Assembly: GCA_011752475.1 (NCBI GenBank)
Contig: CP048747.1
Span: 372,001-436,000 of the forward strand
Reading direction: 5' to 3'
From: Buchnera aphidicola (Microlophium carnosum)
Lineage (GTDB): Bacteria > Pseudomonadota > Gammaproteobacteria > Enterobacterales > Enterobacteriaceae
DNA: 64,000 nt
Part shown: piece after piece, positions 36,608 through 44,798 of the stretch
Position numbering within the stretch: the first letter of the stretch is position 1
How the letters are laid out: each line of letters begins with the position of its first letter
Position numbers and translations under genes: made by a program
Notes under the pieces: generated by a model
What the model was told of the DNA's origin: nothing
The model's database searches: none
Seen by the model: the letters and a program-made list of their open reading frames with translations, nothing else

Positions 36608-37540
36608 TTGAGAAACTCTCTGTATAAAAAAAACATTATTTCAATTAATGATCTTCAACGAAATGAATTAGAATTAGTTTTGAATCAATCTGCAATGCTT
36701 AAGAAAAAACCACAACCTGATTTATTAAGAAATAAAATTATTGCTAGTTGTTTTTTCGAAGCATCAACTCGTACTCGTTTATCATTTGAAACTGCAATCT
36801 ATCGATTGGGAGCCTCAACGGTAGGATTTTCTGATGGAAATAATATTTCTTTAGAAAAAAAAGGAGAAACATTAGCAGATACTATTGCAGTAATTAGTTC
36901 TTATGTAGATGCTATTATTATTCGACATCCTCAAGAAGGATCGGCACGGTTAGCTGTAGAATTTTCTAATCAAATACCAATATTTAATGCAGGAGATGGA
37001 GCAAATCAACATCCTACACAAACACTTTTAGATTTATTTACTATACAAGAAACTCAAGATAGACTTAATCATTTAAATATAGCTATAGTTGGAGATCTTA
37101 AATATGGAAGAACAGTACACTCATTAACGCAAGCATTAGCTAAATTTGAAAATAATAAATTTTATTTTATTTCACCTGATGCTTTAAAAATGCCAGATTA
37201 TATTAATAACATGCTTGATAAAAAAGAAATTTATTGGAAAAGATATAAAAATATAGAAGAAATAATTTCTGAAATAGATATTCTTTATATGACTCGTGTT
37301 CAAAAGGAAAGATTAGATTCAACTGAATATGCAAACGCAAAATCAAAGTTTGTATTACAAACTAAATTCTTAAAACATGCACGTAGTAATTTAAAGATAT
37401 TACATCCTCTTCCTCGTATAGACGAAATAGATCGTGATGTTGACTATACACCTTATGCCTGGTATTTTAAACAGGCAGCAAATGGTATTTATGCACGTCA
37501 AGCAATTTTATCTTTAGTACTAATAGAAAAACATTTGTAA
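36608..37540 (+). CDS. pyrB: Aspartate carbamoyltransferase catalytic subunit
   Basis: First committed step of pyrimidine synthesis. It has 310 residues (E. coli 311). The start is TTG at 36608, placed by AAGGA 9 bases upstream and by alignment (RNSLYKKNIISINDL with ANPLYQKHIISINDL). Motifs: FEASTRTRLSFETA (about 48-61), SLEKKGETLADT with the mobile-loop Lys, GDGANQHPTQTLLD and LHPLPRIDEI. The E. coli pyrL leader and attenuator are not recognisable upstream. Its stop lies 8 bases before pyrI. Confidence 0.97.
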   Translation: MRNSLYKKNIISINDLQRNELELVLNQSAMLKKKPQPDLLRNKIIASCFFEASTRTRLSFETAIYRLGASTVGFSDGNNISLEKKGETLADTIAVISSYVDAIIIRHPQEGSARLAVEFSNQIPIFNAGDGANQHPTQTLLDLFTIQETQDRLNHLNIAIVGDLKYGRTVHSLTQALAKFENNKFYFISPDALKMPDYINNMLDKKEIYWKRYKNIEEIISEIDILYMTRVQKERLDSTEYANAKSKFVLQTKFLKHARSNLKILHPLPRIDEIDRDVDYTPYAWYFKQAANGIYARQAILSLVLIEKHL

Positions 37541-37548
37541 ATAAGAAT

Positions 37549-38013
37549 ATGGAAATAAATAAACTTCAAGTAGAAGCTATCAAATCTGGTAGCGTAATTG
37601 ATCACATTCCTGCACATATTGGTTTTAAATTACTATCTTTATTTAGATTTACCGAAACAGAACAACGTATTACTATAGGTTTAAATTTGCCTTCTAAAAA
37701 ATTAGGAAAAAAAGATATTATAAAAATTGAAAATACTTTTCTAAGTGATGATCAAATCAATCAATTAGCAATTTATGCTCCACATGCTACCGTAAATTAT
37801 ATTAACAAATACAATCTAGTAAAAAAAGTTTTTCCAACTTTACCTGAAAAAATTAATAGAATTTTAATTTGTCCGAATAGTAATTGTGTCAGTAATCATA
37901 ATCTTATAAATTCTAGTTTTATTTTTAAAAAAGATCAATTTTTTAATATAAATTTAAAATGTAAATACTGTGAAAAAGAATTTTCTAAAAATATAGTTTT
38001 ATCATATCAATAA
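37549..38013 (+). CDS. pyrI: Aspartate carbamoyltransferase regulatory subunit
   Basis: Regulatory chain that binds CTP and ATP and holds the ATCase holoenzyme together. It has 154 residues (E. coli 153). The N-terminal allosteric domain has GSVIDHIPAHIGFKLLSLF. The zinc domain keeps four Cys: ICPNSNC (about 109 and 114) and KCKYC (about 138 and 141). Retention with pyrB suggests that allosteric control of pyrimidine flux is kept. Confidence 0.96.
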   Translation: MEINKLQVEAIKSGSVIDHIPAHIGFKLLSLFRFTETEQRITIGLNLPSKKLGKKDIIKIENTFLSDDQINQLAIYAPHATVNYINKYNLVKKVFPTLPEKINRILICPNSNCVSNHNLINSSFIFKKDQFFNINLKCKYCEKEFSKNIVLSYQ

Positions 38014-38059
38014 CATTTTAAAAACATATATAAATTATTAAACAAATAAGCGATACTCT

Positions 38060-38464
38060 ATGAATCATATAATCAATACTACAAGAGCCCCTAAACCTAT
38101 TGGACCTTATTCACAAGCTATTCAAATTGATAATTTTATTATATTATCAGGACAAATACCAATTGATATTACATCGAATCATATACCAGATAATATTGCT
38201 GAACAAACATATATTGTATTACAAAATATAAAATCAATTTTAGTGGATGCTGGATTTCATGTGCAAAATATTATAAAAACTACTATTTTCACTACTCATT
38301 TAAAAAAAATTGATATTATCAATGAAATTTATAAACAATTTTTTATAGATAACAAGTCAGGATTTCCTGCTCGATCCTGTGTTGAAGTTCAAGCATTGCC
38401 TAAAAATGTCAAAATAGAAATTGAAGCAATAGCATCTAAAAAACTATCTTGTGAAGATAATTAA
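38060..38464 (+). CDS. ridA: Reactive intermediate deaminase RidA (YjgF)
   Basis: Hydrolyses reactive enamine/imine intermediates formed by PLP enzymes such as threonine dehydratase. It has 134 residues (E. coli 128). Motifs: RAPKPIGPYSQAIQ (about 9-22), LSGQIPID, and GFPARSCVEVQALPK with the substrate-binding Arg, then IEIEAIA. It follows pyrI, as in E. coli. Confidence 0.95.
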   Translation: MNHIINTTRAPKPIGPYSQAIQIDNFIILSGQIPIDITSNHIPDNIAEQTYIVLQNIKSILVDAGFHVQNIIKTTIFTTHLKKIDIINEIYKQFFIDNKSGFPARSCVEVQALPKNVKIEIEAIASKKLSCEDN

Positions 38465-38503
38465 TTCAATAAATCATTTGATTTTAAATTATGATATACT
38501 TAA

Positions 38504-38522
38504 TATGCCGCAAAGCGGCATA
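38504..38522. terminator. G/C-rich hairpin between convergent ridA and deaD
   Basis: TATGCCGC and GCGGCATA form a perfect 8-bp stem around an AAA loop. It stands out in this A/T-rich genome and lies between two convergent genes, where a shared terminator is expected. Neither side has a strong T tract, so termination efficiency is uncertain. Confidence 0.6.
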
Positions 38523-38534
38523 AAAACTAAAAAA

Positions 38535-40337
38535 TTAAATATTTCTACGACGAAAGAAAGATGGTTTAAGTTCATTTTTTTTAGATACACTAGATTTATT
38601 TAAATTGTTTTCAGCAATACGATGATGACTATGTTTATCTCTATTAAATGTAGAACTCTTGGATGTTTTAATCTCATAATTCCTTGAATCTCGTAATAAT
38701 TTTATATTAATTGGTTTATTTAATATTCTAGTACGAGTGAAATTTTGTAATAAATCTTTAGAAATATCATTAGGTAATTCAATTGTAGAATAAGAAGAAA
38801 AAAGTTTAATATTGCCAATATTGCGACTATTAATATTTCCTTCATTAGCAATTGCACCAACTATATGACGTACTTCAACTCCATCATTACGACCTACTTC
38901 AATACGATATAATTCCATATCTTTATTATCACGACGTTCACGACGTGGTCGATAATTTCGGATATCTTCACGTCGGCGATCATCTTTAAATAATAAATCT
39001 CGCGATTGACGTTTTATTAAATCTGGTTTAATAATTAAAGAACGTTCACCTTGAGCCATTTTTAGTAAAGCAGCTGCCAAAGTTTTTATATCTAAATCAT
39101 CTGTAGAATATAATTTATCTAATAAAGCGCTATATTCATCTAAGTCTCGACTTTCTAATTGTTGTTGTACTTTTTTTGCAAATTGTTCGAGACGTCTTTG
39201 ACATAACAATTCTATTTTAGGTAATTGAACTTCTGAAATAGACTGTTTAATAGTACGTTCTATATTACGTAACAAACGACGTTCACGATTTTCAACAAAT
39301 AACAATGCTCGACCTGCTCGACCTGCTCGACCTGTACGACCTATACGATGCACATAAGATTCTGCATCCATAGGAATATCATAATTAATAACAAAACTAA
39401 TACGATCAACATCTAAACCACGTGCTGCAACATCTGTAGCAATTAAAATATCTAATCTACCATTTTTCAGTCTTTCTAGAGTTTGTTCACGTAATGCTTG
39501 ATTCATATCTCCATTTAATGCTGCACTATTATATCCATTACGTTCTAATGCCTCAGAAACTTCTAAAGTTGCATTTTTAGTCCTAACAAAAATAATTGTA
39601 GCAGAAAAATCTTCCGCTTCTAAAAAACGAATTAATGCATCAGTTTTTCGACCATATACCATCCAATAACTTTGTTTTATGTCTGGACGCGTAGTGATAT
39701 TAGACTGTATTTTTATCTCTTGAGGATTTTTCATAAATCGTTTAGAAATACGACGGATTGCTTCTGGCATGGTAGCGGAAAATAATGCAGTTTGATGTTC
39801 TTTTGGAATCTGGGCCATGATTGTTTCTACATCTTCTATAAAACCCATACGTAACATTTCATCTGCTTCATCTAAAACTAATCCATGTAAATTTGAAAGA
39901 TTAAGAGTTCCTCTTTTCAAATGATCTAATAACCGACCTGGAGTTCCTACAACAATTTGAGGTCCTTGTCGTAGTGCGCGTAATTGGAGTTCATATCTTT
40001 GACCACCATATAAAGGTAAAACATGAATTCCAATCATGTACTTAGAAAAATCTGAAAATGCTTCTGCTACTTGCACTGCTAATTCTCTTGTAGGAGCTAA
40101 TACTAATATTTGAGGAGCTTTTAAATTAATGTTTAGATTATGTAAAAGTGGTAATGAAAAAGCAGCTGTTTTACCACTTCCAGTTTGTGCCATTCCTAAT
40201 ACATCGCGTCCTTCTAAAAGTAAAGGAATACAAGATGCTTGAATAGGGGAAGGTTTAACATATCCCATTTCAGTTAACGATTGAATAATAAAAGGATTTA
40301 AACCAAGAAAAGAAAATGTGCTTTCAGTATGAGTCAT
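38535..40337 (-). CDS. deaD: ATP-dependent RNA helicase DeaD (CsdA)
   Basis: DEAD-box helicase for ribosome assembly and mRNA decay, a cold-shock protein in E. coli. It has 600 residues (E. coli 629). Motifs in order: Q motif with PSPIQASCIP, AQTGSGKTAAF (about 50), PTRELAVQ, VLDEADEMLRMG (about 154), SAT, DVAARGLDVDR and HRIGRTGRAGRAGRA. The RNA-binding DbpA-like domain (VEVRHIVGAIANEGNI) follows; the Gly/Arg tail is reduced. I saw no second helicase gene in the window; in a genome lacking RhlB it may serve the degradosome (inference). Confidence 0.97.
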   Translation of the reverse strand: MTHTESTFSFLGLNPFIIQSLTEMGYVKPSPIQASCIPLLLEGRDVLGMAQTGSGKTAAFSLPLLHNLNINLKAPQILVLAPTRELAVQVAEAFSDFSKYMIGIHVLPLYGGQRYELQLRALRQGPQIVVGTPGRLLDHLKRGTLNLSNLHGLVLDEADEMLRMGFIEDVETIMAQIPKEHQTALFSATMPEAIRRISKRFMKNPQEIKIQSNITTRPDIKQSYWMVYGRKTDALIRFLEAEDFSATIIFVRTKNATLEVSEALERNGYNSAALNGDMNQALREQTLERLKNGRLDILIATDVAARGLDVDRISFVINYDIPMDAESYVHRIGRTGRAGRAGRALLFVENRERRLLRNIERTIKQSISEVQLPKIELLCQRRLEQFAKKVQQQLESRDLDEYSALLDKLYSTDDLDIKTLAAALLKMAQGERSLIIKPDLIKRQSRDLLFKDDRRREDIRNYRPRRERRDNKDMELYRIEVGRNDGVEVRHIVGAIANEGNINSRNIGNIKLFSSYSTIELPNDISKDLLQNFTRTRILNKPINIKLLRDSRNYEIKTSKSSTFNRDKHSHHRIAENNLNKSSVSKKNELKPSFFRRRNI

Positions 40338-40340
40338 GCA

Positions 40341-40376
40341 GTAGATATGCCTTTTAAGTTACAACGGCCAGTCTAC
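40341..40376 (-). promoter_or_regulatory. Hairpin overlapping the deaD ribosome-binding site
   Basis: On the minus strand GTAGACTGGCC pairs with GGCATATCTAC (plus 40341-40351 with 40366-40376), with small bulges. The only Shine-Dalgarno-like element of deaD (AAAAGG, complement of 40351-40356) lies at the edge of the 3' arm, so its GG would be paired. The hairpin also contains the last codons of the two upstream micro-ORFs, so ribosomes reading them would open it. This suggests translational control of deaD. Confidence 0.5.
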
Positions 40377-40410
40377 ATAGCTCATGATGAAAATATTGAT
40401 TTATTCTCAT
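40354..40410 (-). CDS. yrbN: Small leader ORF YrbN upstream of deaD
   Basis: An 18-codon ORF reading MRINQYFHHELCRLAVVT then TAA, ending 16 bases before the deaD ATG. It matches the small E. coli protein YrbN (26 residues, recalled with a core FHDELCRLAA), encoded at the same place between nlpI and deaD. Overlapping it in another frame is a second micro-ORF (40359-40385), MSYVDWPL then TAA, in frame with deaD. The surrounding 90 bases are far richer in G/C than other spacers, which indicates selection. Whether the peptide or the act of translating it matters is unknown. Confidence 0.7.
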   Translation of the reverse strand: MRINQYFHHELCRLAVVT

Positions 40411-40720
40411 TGAAAAGTGTGAACCGGCTCAAATTAGATGATCTAAAAAATAAAATCATTTAACTTTTTAATAGTTAATAATAATATTTATTAGTTATTG
40501 CTAATGATTTTTTAAATATTAAATACTTATAAAAAACAACATTAGCAACTTGTTGAAATTTATTTTTTTAAATTATATATCTATATAATGATATAATAAT
40601 TTTATTAAAATAAAATGAATTAAGTTTTATACTCTATCTGTTTATATGGTACTATTTGATAAGATATAAATCTATATTTTATTAAAAAAATATAAAAATA
40701 TGAAAAATAAAACAATTATA
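40411..40720 (-). other. Spacer between pnp and the deaD leader
   Basis: A 310-base spacer. It begins, on the minus strand, with the pnp terminator (annotated separately) and ends with the G/C-richer GAGCCGGTTCACAC just before yrbN. nlpI, which lies here in E. coli, is absent and I find no remnant. The deaD promoter must be in this stretch but no single hexamer pair is convincing. Confidence 0.5.
40531..40555 (-). terminator. Intrinsic terminator after pnp
   Basis: On the minus strand, CAACA and TGTTG form a short stem followed directly by TTTTTT (complement of 40531-40536). It lies about 165 bases after the pnp stop and would separate pnp from yrbN-deaD. The stem is only 5 bp, so efficiency is uncertain. 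Confidence 0.5.
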
Positions 40721-42844
40721 TCAGATAATAGCATTATTTATTGACTTATTAGAAATAATAGAACTTTCTATTTCTTTAATACTTAGTCTTAAGCGACCTT
40801 GACGATCTATTTCTAGTACTTTTACAGATATTATCTGATCAATTTTTAAATGATTAGAGACTTTATCTACTCGTTTATCAGAAATCTGAGAAATATGTAC
40901 TAAACCTTCCTTTCCTAACCCAATAGAAACGAAAGCGCCAAAATCAACAATACGAGTAACTTTTCCAGAATAAATACGACCTACTTCGATTTCAGCTGTA
41001 ATTTCTTCAATTCTACGAATTGCATTCTTTGCTTTTTCTCTAACAGTAGATGATATTTTTACTGTTCCATCATCTTCAATTTCAATTATAGTGCCAGTTT
41101 CTTCAGTCAACATACGAATGACAGAACCTCCTTTACCTATAACATCTTTAATTTTTTCAGGATTTATTTTTATAGTATGAATACGAGGTGCAAATTCAGA
41201 AATTTCGCTTCTAGATTTATTTAATGCCTGATTCATTACATTTAAAATATGTAATCTAGCTGATCTTGCCTCATTTAAAGCTGTATGTATAATTTCATTA
41301 GTAATACCTTCTATCTTCATATCCATCTGTAAGGATGTAATGCCTTCTTCTGTACCAGAAACTTTAAAATCCATATCTCCTAAATGATCTTCGTCACCTA
41401 AAATATCTGAAAGCAAAACGTATTTATTTCCCTCTTTAACTAAACCCATTGCTATTCCAGCAACAGCAGATTTTATAGGTACTCCAGCATCCATTAAAGC
41501 TAAAGAAGCACCACAAACAGAAGCCATAGAAGAAGAACCATTAGATTCAGTGATTTCAGATACTACTCGAATAGTATACGGAAAATTATCTAACTTAGGC
41601 ATTACAGCCAAAAGACTTCTTTTAGCGAGACGACCATGACCAATTTCTCGTCTTTTAGGTGAACCTACCATTCCTATTTCCCCAACAGAATAAGGAGGAA
41701 AATTATAATGAAATAAAAAATTATCTATTCTATCTCCTAATAATTCATCTAAATTTTGTGCATCTCGAGATGTTCCTAAAGTTACGGAAACTAAAGATTG
41801 AGTTTCTCCTCTAGTAAATAAAGCAGAACCATGTGTTCGAGGTAAAACACCAGTACGAATATCTAAAGCACGAATCATATCTTTTTCACGTCCATCAATA
41901 CGAGTTTGATTACTTAATATACGTTTACGTACAATTTTTCTTTCAATTTTTTGAAAAATTTCTTCTATTTCTAATATATTTATATTTGAGTCTTCTTCTA
42001 AAAATAATTTAATTATATCTTCTTTAAGACTATTTAATTTTTCAACTCTTTCTTGTTTATTAAAAATAAAATAAGCGTTATTTATATCTTTTTCAGATAA
42101 CTCAATGATTTTTAATTCTAATGTTTTATTTATTTCTGGGTAAGATATTGTCCAAGGTAACTTGCTAGCTTCATTTGATAAAGAACGAATATTATTAATA
42201 ACTACTTGTTGTTGCTGATGACCAAATAGAATAGCTCCAAAAATTTGTTCTTCACTAAGTATTGCAGATTCAGCTTCTACCATAAGAATAGCATTTTGTG
42301 TGCCCGAAACTACTAAATCTAAAGAACTATTTTTCATGTCGTCACTAATAGGATTTAAAATATATTGATTATTAATATAGCCCACTCTAGCAGCACCTAC
42401 CGGACCATAAAATGGGATTCCTGATAGGCTAAGTGCTGCAGATGCACCTATAATAGAAATTATATCAGGATTAATCTGGGGATTAACTGATACTACTGTA
42501 GCAATTATTTGAATTTCATTAAGAAAATTTTTTGGAAATAATGGGCGAATAGGTCGATCTATCAATCGTGCCGTTAATATTTCGTTTTCACTTGGCCGTC
42601 CTTCTCTTCTAAAAAAACCACCAGGTATACGACCTGCTGCATATGTACGTTCTTGATAGTTAACAGTAAGTGGAAAAAATTTCTGTCCTATGTGTATTTT
42701 TTTTTGTCCGACAACAGTTACAAAGACCGCGGTATCATCCATACTAGCCATAACAGCAGCTGTAGCTTGTCGAGCCATTACACCTGTCTCTAAAGTGATT
42801 GTATGTTGGCCATATTGAAATTTACGTACAATTGGATTTAGCAA
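40721..42844 (-). CDS. pnp: Polyribonucleotide nucleotidyltransferase (PNPase)
   Basis: Phosphorolytic 3'-5' exoribonuclease and degradosome member. It has 707 residues (E. coli 711). It shows two RNase PH domains (about 1-210 and 310-540) with RTHGSALFTRGETQSL and SDILGDEDHLGDMDFKVSG. The KH domain (about 553-600) contains IKDVIGKGGSVIRMLTEETG and the S1 domain (about 620-690) contains GRIYSGKVTRIVDFGAFVSI. rpsO lies immediately upstream, with the terminator between, as in E. coli. Confidence 0.97.
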   Translation of the reverse strand: MLNPIVRKFQYGQHTITLETGVMARQATAAVMASMDDTAVFVTVVGQKKIHIGQKFFPLTVNYQERTYAAGRIPGGFFRREGRPSENEILTARLIDRPIRPLFPKNFLNEIQIIATVVSVNPQINPDIISIIGASAALSLSGIPFYGPVGAARVGYINNQYILNPISDDMKNSSLDLVVSGTQNAILMVEAESAILSEEQIFGAILFGHQQQQVVINNIRSLSNEASKLPWTISYPEINKTLELKIIELSEKDINNAYFIFNKQERVEKLNSLKEDIIKLFLEEDSNINILEIEEIFQKIERKIVRKRILSNQTRIDGREKDMIRALDIRTGVLPRTHGSALFTRGETQSLVSVTLGTSRDAQNLDELLGDRIDNFLFHYNFPPYSVGEIGMVGSPKRREIGHGRLAKRSLLAVMPKLDNFPYTIRVVSEITESNGSSSMASVCGASLALMDAGVPIKSAVAGIAMGLVKEGNKYVLLSDILGDEDHLGDMDFKVSGTEEGITSLQMDMKIEGITNEIIHTALNEARSARLHILNVMNQALNKSRSEISEFAPRIHTIKINPEKIKDVIGKGGSVIRMLTEETGTIIEIEDDGTVKISSTVREKAKNAIRRIEEITAEIEVGRIYSGKVTRIVDFGAFVSIGLGKEGLVHISQISDKRVDKVSNHLKIDQIISVKVLEIDRQGRLRLSIKEIESSIISNKSINNAII

Positions 42845-42956
42845 AATAATATCCTTAACATAAAACTAATTTTTTAATAAAAATAAATTTCATTCTAAAA
42901 ATTTTTCATAATTAATAAAAAATTAGCATTTAATCTAAAAATTTAAATGAAATTGT

Positions 42957-42981
42957 AAAAAAAGGGCTAATAAAGCCCTTT
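42957..42981 (-). terminator. Intrinsic terminator between rpsO and pnp
   Basis: AAAGGGCT (42961-42968) pairs with AGCCCTTT (42974-42981) around a 5-base loop. On the minus strand the stem is followed by a T run, a classic intrinsic terminator. It corresponds in position to the rpsO t1 terminator of E. coli, which allows partial read-through into pnp. Confidence 0.85.
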
Positions 42982-43042
42982 GTAAAAAATCTATTTTTTA
43001 TTAATACAAACTGTTTAATTATATAATTTTTATACAAACTAT

Positions 43043-43312
43043 TTATCGTCTCAAATGTAGTTTTTCAATTAAAGCAGTATAACGAGATATATTTTTTCTC
43101 TTTAAATAATCTAATAATTTACGACGTTTTGATACCATATTTAAAAGACCTCTGCGACTGCAATAATCTTTTTTATGTTGAGAAAAATGTGTTTGAAGAT
43201 GATTAATTTGATTTGTTAATAATGCCACTTGTACTTCTGTTATTCCACTATTATGTTCAGATTCACCATATTTTAAAATAATTCTTTTTGTATCTGTTGC
43301 AGATAAAGACAT
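43043..43312 (-). CDS. rpsO: 30S ribosomal protein S15
   Basis: Primary 16S rRNA-binding protein. The ATG at 43312 (MSLSATDTKRIILKYGE) gives 89 residues, exactly the E. coli length; an ATG five codons upstream is not conserved. GGAG lies 9 bases before the chosen start. Conserved segments: STEVQ-like GITEVQVALLTNQINHLQ and SRRGLLNMVSKRRKLLDYL. Confidence 0.97.
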   Translation of the reverse strand: MSLSATDTKRIILKYGESEHNSGITEVQVALLTNQINHLQTHFSQHKKDYCSRRGLLNMVSKRRKLLDYLKRKNISRYTALIEKLHLRR

Positions 43313-43415
43313 ATAATAACACTCCATATATTTAAAACTATATTAAATCATTTTTGACTTGATTAAGTCGTTTTGAAATAATATCATGCTAATCTTAAAT
43401 TTAATAGTGAATAAC

Positions 43416-44354
43416 TTAATTAGAAAATCTAGAAACTAATCGATATGGAATTAATAATTCTTCTATATTAATTTTCCCTAATCCAATAAATTTTTTATTT
43501 TCTTCCTCTGTTACACGTACTAAACTATTTTTGATATCAGACAAAAATTTTATACTCTGTCCTAATCTAAAATGATATGATTGTTTAGTAGAAAGACGTA
43601 CTTCAGGTAAAAAAGATACAGGGCTATCTACCGGCATTAATAAATCATCTATATTTTTAAAAAAATCAACATCATCTATATTTTTCGTACTTAATAATTT
43701 ATATAAATCAGAAATTGTTACTAATTGTGTATAAAGATATGAAGCTACTTGTAATCTCCGTAAGAAAATAACATGAGCACCGCAACCTAGTTTTTCTCCT
43801 AAATCATCAATAATTGTTCGAATATATGTTCCTTTTGAACAAAGTATTTTAAATTCAATCAAGTTTTTTTTTTGCTGAACAGAATATATATCATGTATTG
43901 TAATTTTTCTTGTACTACGTATAATTTTTAATCCCTGACGTGCATATTGATATAATGGTATACCATTATATTTGATTGCTGAATACATCGAAGGAATCTG
44001 TTCAATTGAATCTTTTAATTCTTTTATAGATAAATCAAGTTTACAAGTAGTAAATAAAACAGGACGCTTCTTTATGATAATTCCGTCTGAATCAGATGTA
44101 GATGTTTTTTCCCCTAATTTAGCAATGACATGATATCGTTTATTAGATTCTGTTAAATAATGCGCAAATTTTGTACATTCTCCGAAACAAATCGGCAACA
44201 TACCTGTTGCTAAAGGATCTAGAGTTCCGATATAACCTGCTTTTTTTGCATTGAAAATCATTTTCACTTTCTGTAAAGCATGATTAGAAGAAATACCTGT
44301 AGGCTTATCTAGTAAAAAAAAACCATGGACATTGCGTTTTTTATAAAAAAACAT
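43416..44354 (-). CDS. truB: tRNA pseudouridine-55 synthase TruB
   Basis: Makes pseudouridine 55 in the T loop of tRNAs. It has 312 residues (E. coli 314). The catalytic Asp is in KAGYIGTLDPLATGMLPICF (about 37-56). The motifs KRYHVIAKLGEKTSTSDSDG and CSKGTYIRTIIDDLGEKLG are conserved, and a PUA-like C-terminal domain follows. It lies 47 bases after rbfA and ahead of rpsO, in the order of the E. coli nusA operon. Confidence 0.96.
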   Translation of the reverse strand: MFFYKKRNVHGFFLLDKPTGISSNHALQKVKMIFNAKKAGYIGTLDPLATGMLPICFGECTKFAHYLTESNKRYHVIAKLGEKTSTSDSDGIIIKKRPVLFTTCKLDLSIKELKDSIEQIPSMYSAIKYNGIPLYQYARQGLKIIRSTRKITIHDIYSVQQKKNLIEFKILCSKGTYIRTIIDDLGEKLGCGAHVIFLRRLQVASYLYTQLVTISDLYKLLSTKNIDDVDFFKNIDDLLMPVDSPVSFLPEVRLSTKQSYHFRLGQSIKFLSDIKNSLVRVTEEENKKFIGLGKINIEELLIPYRLVSRFSN

Positions 44355-44401
44355 CTATTTTCCCTTCATTTTATTGACAAAGATCTATTCTTATTCTTTT
44401 T

Positions 44402-44752
44402 TTATAAATTCTTTAAAATTACAGAGATTTTATTTCCTTTTAAAAAGGAATCATCATGACAAAAAATAATATTTGGAACAATTCTTAATCTCATTTTTTT
44501 ACATAATAACTTTCGAATGTAACCAGTAGATTTATTCAAGATCATTATTTTTTTTTTTATATTTAATTCGTTATTACTTTGTAAAAAACTAACAAACACT
44601 TTAGCATAAGATAAGTCTCTAGAAAGTTGTACATTAGAAACTGTTATAATTGTGTTAATCTGTGGATCTTTAAGTGAATATTGTATAATCAAAGCTATTT
44701 TTTTTTGTAATTCTTGAGCAATACGAACAGATCGATTAAATAATTTTTCCAT
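44402..44752 (-). CDS. rbfA: Ribosome-binding factor A
   Basis: 30S assembly factor with a KH-like fold. It has 116 residues, shorter than E. coli (133): the fold is complete, with RSVRIAQELQKKIALIIQYS, VSNVQLSRDLSYAKVFVSFL and LRIVPNIIFCHDDSFLKG, but the charged C-terminal tail is missing. It lies between infB and truB. Confidence 0.95.
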   Translation of the reverse strand: MEKLFNRSVRIAQELQKKIALIIQYSLKDPQINTIITVSNVQLSRDLSYAKVFVSFLQSNNELNIKKKIMILNKSTGYIRKLLCKKMRLRIVPNIIFCHDDSFLKGNKISVILKNL

Positions 44753-44798
44753 AACTATGTTACCAAATTAAATATTTTATAAAAATATATGGCATATC

